Below are positions 53,432 through 61,793 of a DNA stretch of 64,000 nt, in pieces. A program made the position numbers and the translations under genes. Positions within the stretch are counted from its first letter, which is position 1. Each line of letters starts with the position of its first letter. The notes under the pieces were generated by a model that ran no database searches, was not told the origin of the DNA, and saw nothing but the letters and a program-made list of their open reading frames with translations. Source of the stretch: Pelagimonas sp017744045 (GTDB lineage: Bacteria > Pseudomonadota > Alphaproteobacteria > Rhodobacterales > Rhodobacteraceae); NCBI RefSeq assembly GCF_017744045.1, contig NZ_JAGHRD010000003.1; one strand, written 5' to 3'.

Positions 53432-53499
53432 ATAAAATCAATGACTTGCGTCATCCTTACTCTCCTTCACCGCCATTTTTGAAACAACCGTTGAAACTT

Positions 53500-53670
53500 T
53501 CACGTTTCGGTCTTGCTTCGTTCCATTTGATTTCTTGCCTCTTGAGCGCGCTTCGCGAGCTCTCTTTGCCGGATCGGCCCACCGTACTTTTTCAGCATCT
53601 CGACGCCTGAGTGGCCGGTGACCGCCTTGACCATTTCGTCATCACTGTGGCTCGGCGGCAGCTTTGAGAC
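53500..53670 (-). pseudogene. Tyrosine integrase C-terminal remnant
   Basis: In one minus-strand frame the last 56 residues of a phage integrase survive: KLPPSHSDDEMVKAVTGHSG and VEMLKKYGGPIRQRELAKRA. The catalytic box GHS and the Tyr nucleophile in KKYGG are present; everything before KLPPS, including both arginines, is missing. The fragment begins at a pair of CTTTGAGACA repeats, suggesting an insertion-sequence end cut the gene. Its 3' end points to tRNA-Cys, the normal integrase arrangement at an attachment site. Confidence 0.75.
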
Positions 53671-53955
53671 AGATCAGCGCTACCTTTGAGACACGAAATC
53701 TGATTTTTAACGGCACAGATCGACAGCCAGCTCCTAAGATCGCCCGCAGGCACAAGTACTAGAGTTCTCCCGCCCGAGTTGAGCCTCCGACTTTCATAGT
53801 GCTAGGATCAGAACCTCGCCCTACCAAAACGAAAACGTCTGCTCTGCGTAATTCCATATCTGCGGTAAGTCCTCAGTGGAAAGCACTGACTGCGGTAGCA
53901 TCGGACCTGGTGAGCTGATAAACTTCAAACAATCATTTTCAACAGAAAGTCTCAG
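53671..53955. other. Non-coding interval with direct repeats, likely IS remnant end
   Basis: CTTTGAGACA occurs twice, 22 bases apart (53662-53671 and 53684-53693), the first copy overlapping the integrase fragment end. Spaced repeats of this sort mark IS21-type ends in my recollection. The rest is AT-richer and holds the probable promoter of the cargo gene; no gene is supported. Confidence 0.45.
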
Positions 53956-54741
53956 ATGGTTACTCTAAAAAAGTTCATCTTCGAAACGCCTCTCTACACA
54001 GAGGTTACACTACCGGAAGATAACATTCTGCGCGCTACTTTATATGGAAAACGTGCCTTTACAGTAGATGGTCACTGCCCCGCTTGCAGAAAGGAAACGA
54101 CTTTTCACTGCGGGAATGCAACCATGGATCTCGCAAATACACACTCGGAAGAGTTCTATATTATGCAGAATTTCACTGGCTATAGCGCGGTGAATATGAG
54201 CTGCGCCCGAGAGAAGTCGCACAAAATTTGGCTGTGGGTATTCTTGTCAAAGACAAGTGCCATAAAAGTCGGCCAAAGTCCCTCACTGGCTGACATCGCC
54301 AACGACGAAGCTTCAACCTATCGAAGCATTTTGCAGAAAGATGACGCAGCTGAACTGCATAAGGCTATAGGCTTGGCGGCACACGGAGTTGGCATCGGCT
54401 CATTTGTTTACCTACGTCGCATATTTGAACGTCTCATCTACAGCCGCTTTGAAGCCTTTAAGGAAGAGGAGGGCTGGCAAGAAGATGACTTTAAACATCT
54501 TAAAATGGATGAGAAAGTTTGCTTCCTTCAAGGTCACATACCCGACTTCCTGTTCGAAAACAGGCGGCTTTATTCGATCCTCAGCAAGGGCATACATGAG
54601 CTGTCCGAGGACAGGTGCTTACAAGCCTTTGAACCTATCAAACTGTCGATAAAGATAATCCTTGAGGAAGACAAAAAGAAAAAGGAAGAGCTTGAGTTGC
54701 GTAAAAAAGCGGCTGCAGTGATTTCCAGCTTTGATCTGTAG
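53956..54741 (+). CDS. Unknown protein with N-terminal zinc-ribbon-like cysteines (prophage cargo)
   Basis: A 261-residue protein on the strand opposite to all other phage genes. Residues 41-83 hold CPAC, a later HC and MSC (C41, C44, C52, C83), which could bind zinc; the sequence between is beta-rich. The C-terminal half is helical, with a patch (YSILSKGIHELSEDRCLQAFEPIKLSIKIILEE) reminiscent of DUF4145-like nuclease-associated helices, and ends in a Lys/Glu helix. Base composition is lower in GC than the host genes. The family is not recognised; the position next to the integrase is typical of defence, toxin or superinfection-exclusion cargo, but nothing proves such a role. Confidence 0.75.
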   Translation: MVTLKKFIFETPLYTEVTLPEDNILRATLYGKRAFTVDGHCPACRKETTFHCGNATMDLANTHSEEFYIMQNFTGYSAVNMSCAREKSHKIWLWVFLSKTSAIKVGQSPSLADIANDEASTYRSILQKDDAAELHKAIGLAAHGVGIGSFVYLRRIFERLIYSRFEAFKEEEGWQEDDFKHLKMDEKVCFLQGHIPDFLFENRRLYSILSKGIHELSEDRCLQAFEPIKLSIKIILEEDKKKKEELELRKKAAAVISSFDL

Positions 54742-54774
54742 TGAAAGGGCTGCTTGTCCCGAAAACCTCCATGC

Positions 54775-54794
54775 GCCGAAGAACGCTCTTCGGC
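54775..54794. terminator. Hairpin after the cargo gene
   Basis: GCCGAAGA-ACGC-TCTTCGGC, a perfect 8-bp stem, 34 bases after the cargo stop and between convergent genes. There is no T-run. Confidence 0.45.
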
Positions 54795-54816
54795 ACATCG
54801 TACATGCAGCCAAAAA

Positions 54817-55029
54817 CTAAACCCAATCGTCGCCAGCTTTGACCTTTTCAACCCTGCTGATCGTCACAACCGTTCGCTCCTCGACCACGCGCTCGCCTCC
54901 ACAGGTTTGGCATCGCCGCACCGTGGTCACACCGTCATAAATACTGCGGCGATCCTCGACACCGGAACCGTTGCACTTAGGGCAAACTATGATCCGGTAG
55001 TTTCTGGAAAACGGGGCGGCGTCACTCAT
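54817..55029 (-). CDS. Small DnaJ-type zinc-finger protein
   Basis: A 70-residue protein with the DnaJ cysteine-rich pattern CPKCNGSGVEDRR ... RRCQTCGGERVV: two CxxCxG-like knuckles that should bind one zinc ion. Small proteins of this type are common in phages and genomic islands of Rhodobacteraceae, with no defined role. It is part of the minus-strand prophage set of small early-type genes. Confidence 0.75.
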   Translation of the reverse strand: MSDAAPFSRNYRIIVCPKCNGSGVEDRRSIYDGVTTVRRCQTCGGERVVEERTVVTISRVEKVKAGDDWV

Positions 55030-55109
55030 GTTTTATTGCTCCGCGACACTTTCTTTGGGTAATTTAGTCTGCCCGAGCACCAGCCAGGGCAGACAAGTTG
55101 AATTCAATT

Positions 55110-55289
55110 CTATTGACGGGTCACAGCCTCAAGCTTGGTGCTTGCTGCGCCAGCCGCATAGGCGGCTTCCAAAGCGGCTTTGATGTTCCACACCGCGTGT
55201 TCCTTGAAGTCCAAACGGTCTGACCTTTGCTCTTCCAACGTTTCAAGGCGCAGGTGTTTCTCTGCAATTTCAGCTATCAACTGTTCCAT
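55110..55289 (-). CDS. Small helical phage protein (DUF6900-like)
   Basis: A 59-residue protein: MEQLIAEIAEKHLRLETLEEQRSDRLDFKEHAVWNIKAALEAAYAAG and a short tail. I recall close relatives called DUF6900 in phages and plasmids of roseobacters. ATG 55289 has GGAGAAGAAAA before it; eight upstream codons in frame are not needed. Function is unknown. Confidence 0.7.
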   Translation of the reverse strand: MEQLIAEIAEKHLRLETLEEQRSDRLDFKEHAVWNIKAALEAAYAAGAASTKLEAVTRQ

Positions 55290-55357
55290 TTTTCTTCTCC
55301 AATTTTTGTGCACCAGAGATAGGCGGACACCGGCCTCTTTGAAGTCCTCCAGGATTG

Positions 55358-56196
55358 CTATTTCATGTGCATTTCGAGAATGAAATTGCTCACCAACAAC
55401 TCCCCCCGCGCGCCCCGTGCTTCTCCAGCCTTGGTAACAGAATAGGTCGTTGAAACCGGCGTCAGCTCAAACGCACCAAAGGTCTCGCGGATTTCGGGAA
55501 CGTCATTAATCGACATGAGGAAACGCCCTTGATGCCTTTGAGCTGTTGGGCCATGCGGACGAACTCATTTCGGTCGAACATGTCTTTGCCGTAGTCATCT
55601 TCACAACCCCAATAAGGCGGGTCCAGATAGAACAGTGTGTCCGGGCCATCGTAGCGGGCTATGAATTCACAATAGTCGAGACATTCGATCACTACACCAG
55701 ACAGACGGGCATGCAGGTCCTCAAGCATTGGCTCAAGCGTCACCAAATTAAAGCGCCCAGGCCGGTCCTTGCTGACCCCAAAGTGTTTCCCGGAAACTTT
55801 CCCGCCAAAGGCTGTGCGTTGCATGTAAAGAAACCGGGCCGCGCGTTCGATGTCGGTGAGCGTGGCCGGATCTGTGTCCGCCAAGCGGTTGAATTCAGCC
55901 CGCGTGGTGATCTGAAACCGCAAGAGCTGTAGGAATTGCGGATAAAGGCGCTGCAATATCCGAAACAGGTTACTGACTTCTTGGCTGTAGTCGTTGATCA
56001 CTTCGGCGCGCGGGCGCATTTTACGGCGAAGGAAAATCCCGCCCATGCCCACAAATGGCTCGGCATACGTCTTGTGCTCGATGCCATCCAGAATTGCCGT
56101 GATGCGTTTGGCCAGATTGCGTTTCCCACCAAGGTAAGGCGCGACCGGCAATACCGGGTCCACCGGCGTCAAGTTTTCGCTTTCAATCATCGTCAT
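55358..56196 (-). pseudogene. D12-class DNA adenine methylase, frameshifted near the C-terminus
   Basis: The first 224 codons encode a Dam-like enzyme: PYLGGKRNLAKRI (SAM), TYAEPFVGMGGIFLRR, and the catalytic YLDPPYWGC. At about 55525 the reading frame breaks: the open frame reads on as GVSSCRLMTF and ends at 55462. A shift of one base restores the family C-terminus (GRFLMSINDVPEIRETFGAF, then ending SNFILEMHMK) to a TAG at 55358-55360, giving a normal 279-residue length. One base appears lost in the GGGCG stretch. There is no slippery heptamer, so a mutation (or a sequencing error) is more likely than programmed frameshifting. Confidence 0.85.
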
Positions 56197-56447
56197 TTTC
56201 GTGTCTTTGGACCGCACCCTGATCAGGGTGGGAGCGGCCATAAGGCTTCTTTGGTCGGCGGGGTTGATTGTGAGATTTTGGCCCCGTGTTGCAGGGCGTT
56301 ACAGCGCCCTGTGACCTCCCCTTCTGGGGATCAAGTTTGAGGTAAGCCGACCACTGATCCTAGCGCGGAGGCTTTCCCCCTTCTCATCAAGTCGATGTCT
56401 CATGCGGACAAACTGGCCCTTCCCCGCCATTCCTGACTATGCGTGAT

Positions 56448-57188
56448 TCAAACATCGTCATTTTTGGCGGGAACGGAGGCGGACACGGGTCCGGCCACCT
56501 CAGTTAATGCGGACATGACGGCCAGGCGTTCAAGACGGTCCATCTTGGCGAATTTACTAGCCCATCGCTGGCGTTTTCGCTTGATGCGTTCACGCTGGCG
56601 ATAGTCATCCCCGAGGTAGCGATAATCGTGCAAAGCACTTGGCTCTGGGAAGTTCAGCCAAAGGCTTTCTGCGGCCATCCCTTGGCGTGTGTTGGCCATG
56701 TAATCAATGCGCCGCCACCCGGCCAAAGCCTCGTCAAAAAGACCCGAGCGATAGCCGGAAATCATCACCATGCAGCGCGCGGATATGAGGATTTCCAAGA
56801 GCCGGATATGGTCATCATCTGTCAGCTCAAAATCATATAGATCGCCCCCCTTGCGGGTCTCCATAACATAGGGCGGATCGGCATAAATCAGGGTATCGGG
56901 CTGGTCGATCAATCGCGCCTTGGAAACCAGCGTTTCCAGCGTCGGCAAAAGGTCCAGGGCAGAGCCTTCAAACAGGTTCAAATCAAGGTGCGCATGGGGC
57001 CATTCCGCCAGGCAAAGACTATGCGCCTTGTTGCTGGGGTCTATGCCAATGTTTCGCTCGGCCATTGCCTTGCGCCGCAACACTGCGCCAGAGCCTAAAA
57101 ACGCCTCAATATAGGTTCTGTGAGGCGGCATCTGATTGATGATGCGCTGGAAGATGCCCGCCCCGTTTTTGCCCCCCGGATAGGTCAT
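56448..57188 (-). CDS. DNA adenine methylase, D12-like (second phage methylase)
   Basis: A 246-residue N6-adenine methyltransferase: MTYPGGKNGAGIFQRIINQMPPHRTYIEAFLGSGAVLRRK (SAM motif, G-rich) and the catalytic IYADPPYVMETRKG. It is shorter than Dam and only distantly like its broken neighbour at 55358. The C-terminal about 50 residues are basic (RQRERIKRKRQRWASKFAKMDRLERL) and may contact DNA. Phages use such enzymes to hide their DNA from host restriction. There is a 200-base non-coding gap before it. Confidence 0.88.
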   Translation of the reverse strand: MTYPGGKNGAGIFQRIINQMPPHRTYIEAFLGSGAVLRRKAMAERNIGIDPSNKAHSLCLAEWPHAHLDLNLFEGSALDLLPTLETLVSKARLIDQPDTLIYADPPYVMETRKGGDLYDFELTDDDHIRLLEILISARCMVMISGYRSGLFDEALAGWRRIDYMANTRQGMAAESLWLNFPEPSALHDYRYLGDDYRQRERIKRKRQRWASKFAKMDRLERLAVMSALTEVAGPVSASVPAKNDDV

Positions 57189-57243
57189 GACACTGCACCC
57201 GAGCTGGCATCGTCAAAAGGGAAGTTGGCGGAATCGGCCATCG

Positions 57244-57612
57244 TCATTTCCGGCGTTTCCGGCCGACGGCCCAAATGGTGAAAAGACGCAAGCGCCTGGC
57301 CTGATAGGCCAGGCGTGCGCGCAGCTCCGGGGCCTGCTCACTCAGCGCCGCTTCAAACCACTGGCTGTCCGCAAAGGCCCGGCGATACCCGCACTCAATA
57401 AGATAGTCGTGGATGCAGGCCGCTTTCAGAAAATAGGGATCATCCGGCGAAAACAGCCACCCCAATTGGCGCGGGACAGAGCTTTCAAATTCGCGGCCAG
57501 CGGGTACCAGTAGCTCCCACCCGCTATCCTTCTTTCCGATCTGCCAAGGCACGGGCTGCGCGGTCACATAACCACGCGCGCCGCCCTTTTTGCACCATGA
57601 CAGATCAGGCAT
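57244..57612 (-). CDS. DUF1353 family phage protein
   Basis: A 122-residue protein with the DUF1353 core: GWELLVPAGREFESSVPRQLGWLFSPDDPYFLKAACIHDYLIECGYRRAFADSQW. The start ATG 57612 follows GGGGGCAAGA. The family is found near tail genes of many prophages, sometimes with endolysin-related roles, but is uncharacterised. It is next to the tail-fibre group. Confidence 0.82.
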   Translation of the reverse strand: MPDLSWCKKGGARGYVTAQPVPWQIGKKDSGWELLVPAGREFESSVPRQLGWLFSPDDPYFLKAACIHDYLIECGYRRAFADSQWFEAALSEQAPELRARLAYQARRLRLFTIWAVGRKRRK

Positions 57613-57622
57613 TCTTGCCCCC

Positions 57623-58024
57623 TTAGAAACTGGCGGCGACTTGCGCCGCTTCGGCAGGGATTTCAGGCCAGGCGGCATCATCCAGAAAATCAGTCCCGGC
57701 ATCCTCAATCAGGGCAGTGTTGGCCGCGCGCATGGCTTGAACCCAGCCAAGTGCGGCTGTGGCTCCAGCCAAGATTGCAACTTCCGCATCGGTACGATTG
57801 GACGCGGTCTTGGCACCAATTACGCCCACGGCCAGCCCCATATTGGTTTGAGCCTCAGCCGACGCATGCGCGTAAATCCGGCGGCGACATTCCTCGCTGA
57901 CCAAACGCTTACGCTCGGCTTTCAGAACCACGGCGATTTCATCTTCTGAAACGCCATTTGCACGCGCCGCCTCAACAGTGGCGTTGCGCAAGATCGCGCC
58001 ATTGGGCTTCTTAAAATCAAACAT
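57623..58024 (-). CDS. Phage tail-region protein, possible fibre assembly/chaperone
   Basis: A 133-residue, Ala-rich, helical soluble protein (MFDFKKPNGAILRNATVEAARANGVSEDEIAVVLKAERKRLVSEECRRRIYAHASAEAQTN). It follows the fibre gene by 14 bases and precedes DUF1353. Position and size fit a tail-fibre-assembly chaperone, as found behind fibre genes of P2- and Mu-like phages, but no family could be confirmed. Confidence 0.6.
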   Translation of the reverse strand: MFDFKKPNGAILRNATVEAARANGVSEDEIAVVLKAERKRLVSEECRRRIYAHASAEAQTNMGLAVGVIGAKTASNRTDAEVAILAGATAALGWVQAMRAANTALIEDAGTDFLDDAAWPEIPAEAAQVAASF

Positions 58025-58038
58025 TGGTTTCTCCGGTT

Positions 58039-58743
58039 TTAGAGGGTGGTGTTTGCGGCCAGAAGGCGACCAACGGTTGCCGGGTCTGTGCCTGCCGCGT
58101 AGCCGTCAACCCAAAGACCAGCCATTTCAGCCGGGACGGTTACGGCGTTCAGCCAGAAGGCATAAAGCGCGTTGCCGCTGAGGAAGGCGTGGTTTGCACC
58201 GGCAGGCACTTCCATTTCGCAGTTGAACAAATCAACAAACAAATTGGTGCGGCCATAGAACATGCCGCGCGGCGTGACATGAGCCGAGACTTGCGTTGTG
58301 GCCAGGCGCAGATCGCGGCACAGAATTGTGCAATTGCGCCCGGTCGACGTGATGGCAGGCGCGCGGGTGTCAATCGCGTCGATTTCTGGTGCCCAGGACA
58401 AGCGGCGCTTCACGCCGATTTCAGAGGATGCCAAAGTCAAAGATGCGGCAGGCACTGCGACATAGCTGTCAACCACCAGGTCAGTCTTGAGAGACACATA
58501 GTAATCGCCGCCGGGGATCATGAACTTTGCCGCCCCATCCAGAGACCGAACCGGGCTTTCTTCGGTCCCAAGACCGTCAACGTCATCACCAGTGGCCGCG
58601 TCCACAAACACCTTCCGGCCCATGGCCCCGCTCAAGCTAGGAAGGATGGCTTGCAAGCGCGCGTCAATCTGGGGGATTTTACTTGCAATATCGTCATGCA
58701 ACGCGCCCAACGCCGCCAGCATTTCTGTGTTTTCTTTCGACAT
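58039..58743 (-). CDS. Putative tail fibre / receptor-binding protein
   Basis: A 234-residue protein. The N-terminal about 45 residues are a helical stalk (MSKENTEMLAALGALHDDIASKIPQIDARLQAILPSLS). The rest is beta-rich with Asp/Gly turns (VFVDAATGDDVDGLGTEESPVRSLDGAAKFMIPGGDYYVSLKTDLV), a pattern like parallel beta-helix fibres that begin with a pectate-lyase-like GxDxxGxGT segment. It sits directly after the H-type tail protein on the minus strand, where P2-like phages place the fibre. Receptor binding is inferred from position. Confidence 0.65.
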   Translation of the reverse strand: MSKENTEMLAALGALHDDIASKIPQIDARLQAILPSLSGAMGRKVFVDAATGDDVDGLGTEESPVRSLDGAAKFMIPGGDYYVSLKTDLVVDSYVAVPAASLTLASSEIGVKRRLSWAPEIDAIDTRAPAITSTGRNCTILCRDLRLATTQVSAHVTPRGMFYGRTNLFVDLFNCEMEVPAGANHAFLSGNALYAFWLNAVTVPAEMAGLWVDGYAAGTDPATVGRLLAANTTL

Positions 58744-58745
58744 GT

Positions 58746-59291
58746 TTACGCTCCGGGATAGCGGCCATGTTCCTTGCGGAACTCTTCGACCAGGTGGAAT
58801 TGTTGACGGGTGATTTTGGCTTGGTTGGCGATGACCAGCGCGAACTCGCGATCAAAGATCACGTTCACATCCGGGCCGGTCGCAACCACATTGACGGAAT
58901 TGTCGGGCAAGCCTGAAAGCGCCAGCGTGAACGCCACCACAACCTCCCCGGCTGCCGTCTTGAACATGAGCGGCGTGGCCTCATCCGACCAGATGGCCAG
59001 ATGTGTGCCATCATCCAAGACAAAGCTGACTTCGCGCACCCAAAACTCCGGCGATGCTTGCAGATGGCCTTGCACCGTGATCGTCGCTGGCCCGGTGCGT
59101 TCGCCGCCGCCAACGGCAACCCGCAAGCGCTCATTGCGCAGCCCATCAGCCCCCGTTCCAGGCTCGTATCCAGCACCACCCCCGTCGCCAAAGGCCATAT
59201 GGGTTATGTTGCCTTCCAGCCCCTGAGAACTTGCAGAGAGAATGGCGTTAAGCCCTGCATCCGTGATTACCGGTTGGATAAAATGTGACAT
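58746..59291 (-). CDS. Phage tail protein H-like (DUF3751 N-terminal type)
   Basis: A 181-residue protein matching the N-terminal domain of P2 gpH fibre: ITDAGLNAILSASSQGLEGNITHMAFGDGGGAGYEPGTGADGLRNERLRVAV, then PEFWVREVSFVLDDGTHLAIWSDEATPLMFKTA. It attaches the fibre to the baseplate. In P2 gpH is one large protein; here this module and the fibre at 58039 are separate genes. The start is 6 bases beyond the gpI stop. Confidence 0.8.
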   Translation of the reverse strand: MSHFIQPVITDAGLNAILSASSQGLEGNITHMAFGDGGGAGYEPGTGADGLRNERLRVAVGGGERTGPATITVQGHLQASPEFWVREVSFVLDDGTHLAIWSDEATPLMFKTAAGEVVVAFTLALSGLPDNSVNVVATGPDVNVIFDREFALVIANQAKITRQQFHLVEEFRKEHGRYPGA

Positions 59292-59297
59292 GTGTCC

Positions 59298-60044
59298 TCA
59301 CGCTGCCTTTGCCGTAATTCTGTGGATTTCGATCACCTGCACCGCCGAAGTGGCACCCAGCCCGGATTTGAACTCGGTGGGGCGTTTTGCGCCCCCTTTC
59401 GCGCGCGTGACGCCCAGCGTTGTCGCCGCTGTGACCAGGCGCAAAGGCGTTGCAAAGGCGGATGGCCGCTTGGCCTGACCACGTCCGCGCGCCACTTGCA
59501 GCGCTTGCGCCGCCGCTGTGACACCGATGCCGCCGGTTATATTCACGCCAACGCGGACGCTGCTTTCCTGCGACCAACGCTTGGTCACGTCGATCATGCG
59601 CCGCGCCGCGCTCAAGGTGCGTGGGCCAAGCACCGCGTTTTCGTCAAACTGCGCCTCTCCCACCAAAAAGGTGATTTCGTGGGTATTCGGCACGCCCATG
59701 GGCTGCATGTCATGCCACTGAGTGATGCGCATCTGCATGCCCAATAGGCGCAGCCCCAAACGCACACCGGCTGTGTATCCCTGCAAGGATTTGAGCCGCC
59801 AAATCTCGCTCAGAATGCGGCGCTGAACATGTTCCGGGAAATTCGGATCAACGAATTCCTGCGCCGAAAACGCGCGGACCAGGTACGGCAAGGCACGGGC
59901 GTCAGCGGTCATGGGGTCAACCAGGCTCAGCTTGGTCAAATCCAGCTCGGCCAACGTCTCACCAAAGGCCTGCACCAGGGCGCGCTGGCGCTCATCATTG
60001 ATACCAGGGGGGACCAGAGAAAGCGGGATCAGCGACTTAGACAT
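59298..60044 (-). CDS. Phage tail protein I
   Basis: A 248-residue baseplate protein resembling P2 gpI: SLIPLSLVPPGINDERQRALVQAFGETLAELDLTKLSLVDPMTADARALPYLVRAFS at the N-terminus. The C-terminal half carries Arg/Lys-rich, Thr-rich stretches. ATG 60044 is placed inside a longer frame because SKSLIPLS is the usual beginning. It overlaps the end of the baseplate J gene by eight bases, in the common J-I arrangement. Confidence 0.82.
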   Translation of the reverse strand: MSKSLIPLSLVPPGINDERQRALVQAFGETLAELDLTKLSLVDPMTADARALPYLVRAFSAQEFVDPNFPEHVQRRILSEIWRLKSLQGYTAGVRLGLRLLGMQMRITQWHDMQPMGVPNTHEITFLVGEAQFDENAVLGPRTLSAARRMIDVTKRWSQESSVRVGVNITGGIGVTAAAQALQVARGRGQAKRPSAFATPLRLVTAATTLGVTRAKGGAKRPTEFKSGLGATSAVQVIEIHRITAKAA

Positions 60045-61176
60045 TTGGAGCCTCAACCACTGACACGTTGAAATTCCCGATCACCGCGAAATGCGTCGAT
60101 GGGAGATCTGTGAATTCGAAGTCAGGGCCATCCACCCCGACCACACCCGCCATGGCGCGCGCCGCTTCAATCAAAGCAGACGGGGAGACCTGGGACCCCA
60201 AAACCTGCCCCCATTCGTCAAACTTCGCCCGCAAACGCTGCTCTTTTTCAGCCTCAACAGAGGCGAGATAACCAGGAGCCACGCGGATCGTCATGTTCAC
60301 ATCAAAGACCTGCGAAACCGCCTCATGAATGGTCACATAATCCCCCATCGGGATCATGGTTTCCGGGTCCAGATAGGCAAGGATCGCATCCGCAATCGCC
60401 TGTGGCGCTGCCCCTGAATTCATGAGGGGATAAATGTGAATATGACCTGGCTGCGGGCGTGTCACTTCAACGTCAACAATGTCGGGATGCACGGCCTTGA
60501 CCAGGACACGATAGGCCTGCTGTGAGCCGCCTCGCGTGACCAGCTCAAAGGCATTCAGAACCCGTGCGCGAAACGCCCCGTCCCGTTCTCGCTCCGAGCC
60601 GCCCGCCGTGATCTGCGTATTCGACACGCTCTCAACATAGGCAATCGGGTCAAGCAAATCGTCAACCTGGCCGATCTGTAAATCATTGAAGGCAACACCC
60701 GCACCGACCGCGGTTACGGCGACCGGCGCGGCGACTTCCCCAGCCGGAATGACCAATTCGGCATCCGTGCGAAACACCAGCTCAGGACCTGCCGAAATCC
60801 GCGTTCCTTTCGGAACAATCACCGCCTGATGATGCGCCTCTGCCAGAGAGAACATGACCTCAGAGCGCGCGAACTGCGCCAGTAGGCGATAGGTGTCAAC
60901 ATTGGCCCCGATACGATCCAGATGCTCACCTTCGGCGAAGATAGCCAGGTTCTGCAAAAGGCCGGTCTGGATCGCCTCACCAACATTCGCCAGCGCGTAG
61001 GTCATCAAATCAATGACAAAGCTTTCCGTTTGCGACGGATACATTTTGCGCCCAGAAATCGCCTCGAATTTGGCGATCAATTGCGCCTTGATGGCAACGG
61101 GATCACGCTGACCAAAATTGGGAACCGGCAGGGCGCGCAATTGCTCTAAAGTGAGAGTGGTCGGCATGAAGCTCAT
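60037..61176 (-). CDS. Baseplate assembly protein J
   Basis: A 379-residue baseplate wedge protein of the P2 gpJ family: TLEQLRALPVPNFGQRDPVAIKAQLIAKFEAISGRKMYPSQTESFVIDLMTYALANVGEAIQTGLLQN, VPKGTRISAGPELVFRTDAELVIPAGEVAAPVAVTAVGAGVAFNDLQIGQVDDLL, and ERDGAFRARVLNAFELVTRGGSQQAYRVLVKAV. The ATG overlaps the gpW stop (ATGA). Intact. Confidence 0.88.
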   Translation of the reverse strand: MSFMPTTLTLEQLRALPVPNFGQRDPVAIKAQLIAKFEAISGRKMYPSQTESFVIDLMTYALANVGEAIQTGLLQNLAIFAEGEHLDRIGANVDTYRLLAQFARSEVMFSLAEAHHQAVIVPKGTRISAGPELVFRTDAELVIPAGEVAAPVAVTAVGAGVAFNDLQIGQVDDLLDPIAYVESVSNTQITAGGSERERDGAFRARVLNAFELVTRGGSQQAYRVLVKAVHPDIVDVEVTRPQPGHIHIYPLMNSGAAPQAIADAILAYLDPETMIPMGDYVTIHEAVSQVFDVNMTIRVAPGYLASVEAEKEQRLRAKFDEWGQVLGSQVSPSALIEAARAMAGVVGVDGPDFEFTDLPSTHFAVIGNFNVSVVEAPNV

Positions 61177-61601
61177 GAGGCCAAACGCTCCTCACCCGCC
61201 ACCAATGGCACGGTCAAAATTTGCTGATCATCCAGGACACCGGCAACGGGTTGCCAATGAACCTCCGCCACCAAACGCGCATATTCGGCCTCATAAACCC
61301 GCACGACAGAAACTGTGACGCGCGGCTCCCACATGGCAATTGCATCCCAAATCGCCCGTTGAATTTGCGGGATGGCAATATTCGGATGACGGTCAATATA
61401 GGGCTGCAAATCGCACCCTTTGAGCGGCTCGGTTGGCACCGAACCAAGCGGGGTCAAGATAAGGTTTGTGATGCTTTGGGTCAGATCATCCAACCCAGCG
61501 ACAATTTCACCCCAAAACGCTGGCCGCTCACCCGTTTGCGGATCAGCGCGCCCAACCTTGAGCGACCAGTGCTTAAAAGGAATGTCGTATTTGTCCTGCA
61601 T
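61173..61601 (-). CDS. Baseplate protein W (gp25/lysozyme-like family)
   Basis: A 142-residue baseplate wedge component: RPAFWGEIVAGLDDLTQSITNLILTPLGSVPTEPLKGCDLQPYIDRHPNIAIPQIQRAIWDAIAMWEPRVTVSVVRV, the gp25/W pattern. ATG 61601 gives MQDKYDIPF; a longer frame upstream (to 61739) includes the moron terminator region and is rejected. It precedes baseplate J with a 4-base overlap. Confidence 0.85.
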   Translation of the reverse strand: MQDKYDIPFKHWSLKVGRADPQTGERPAFWGEIVAGLDDLTQSITNLILTPLGSVPTEPLKGCDLQPYIDRHPNIAIPQIQRAIWDAIAMWEPRVTVSVVRVYEAEYARLVAEVHWQPVAGVLDDQQILTVPLVAGEERLAS

Positions 61602-61629
61602 ACAAAGGTGATAGGCAGGCAGGCCCAAC

Positions 61630-61652
61630 AAAAAAGGCGGACACATGTCCGC
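61630..61652 (-). terminator. Intrinsic terminator of the moron gene, inside the tail operon
   Basis: On the minus strand GCGGACA-TG-TGTCCGC is followed at once (after one C) by TTTTTT, 140 bases beyond the membrane-protein stop and 30 before gene W. This marks the inserted gene as a self-contained unit. Confidence 0.7.
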
Positions 61653-61793
61653 TCTAGATCGCTGAAAAATCAGCCGACGGCTAAGGGTTGGTTTGTTACA
61701 GGCGAAGATCCTAGTTGCAGCGTCACCAAGGGTTTCCACAAAAGAAACTTTGTTTACATTTATTGGTATACGAGACGGCGTGGTCCCATGTTT

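Noticed and set aside
55500..55540. Programmed ribosomal frameshift in the Dam-like gene.
   Set aside because: The junction (CAAGGGCGTTT) is not a slippery heptamer and no downstream pseudoknot is evident; a plain one-base loss is simpler.
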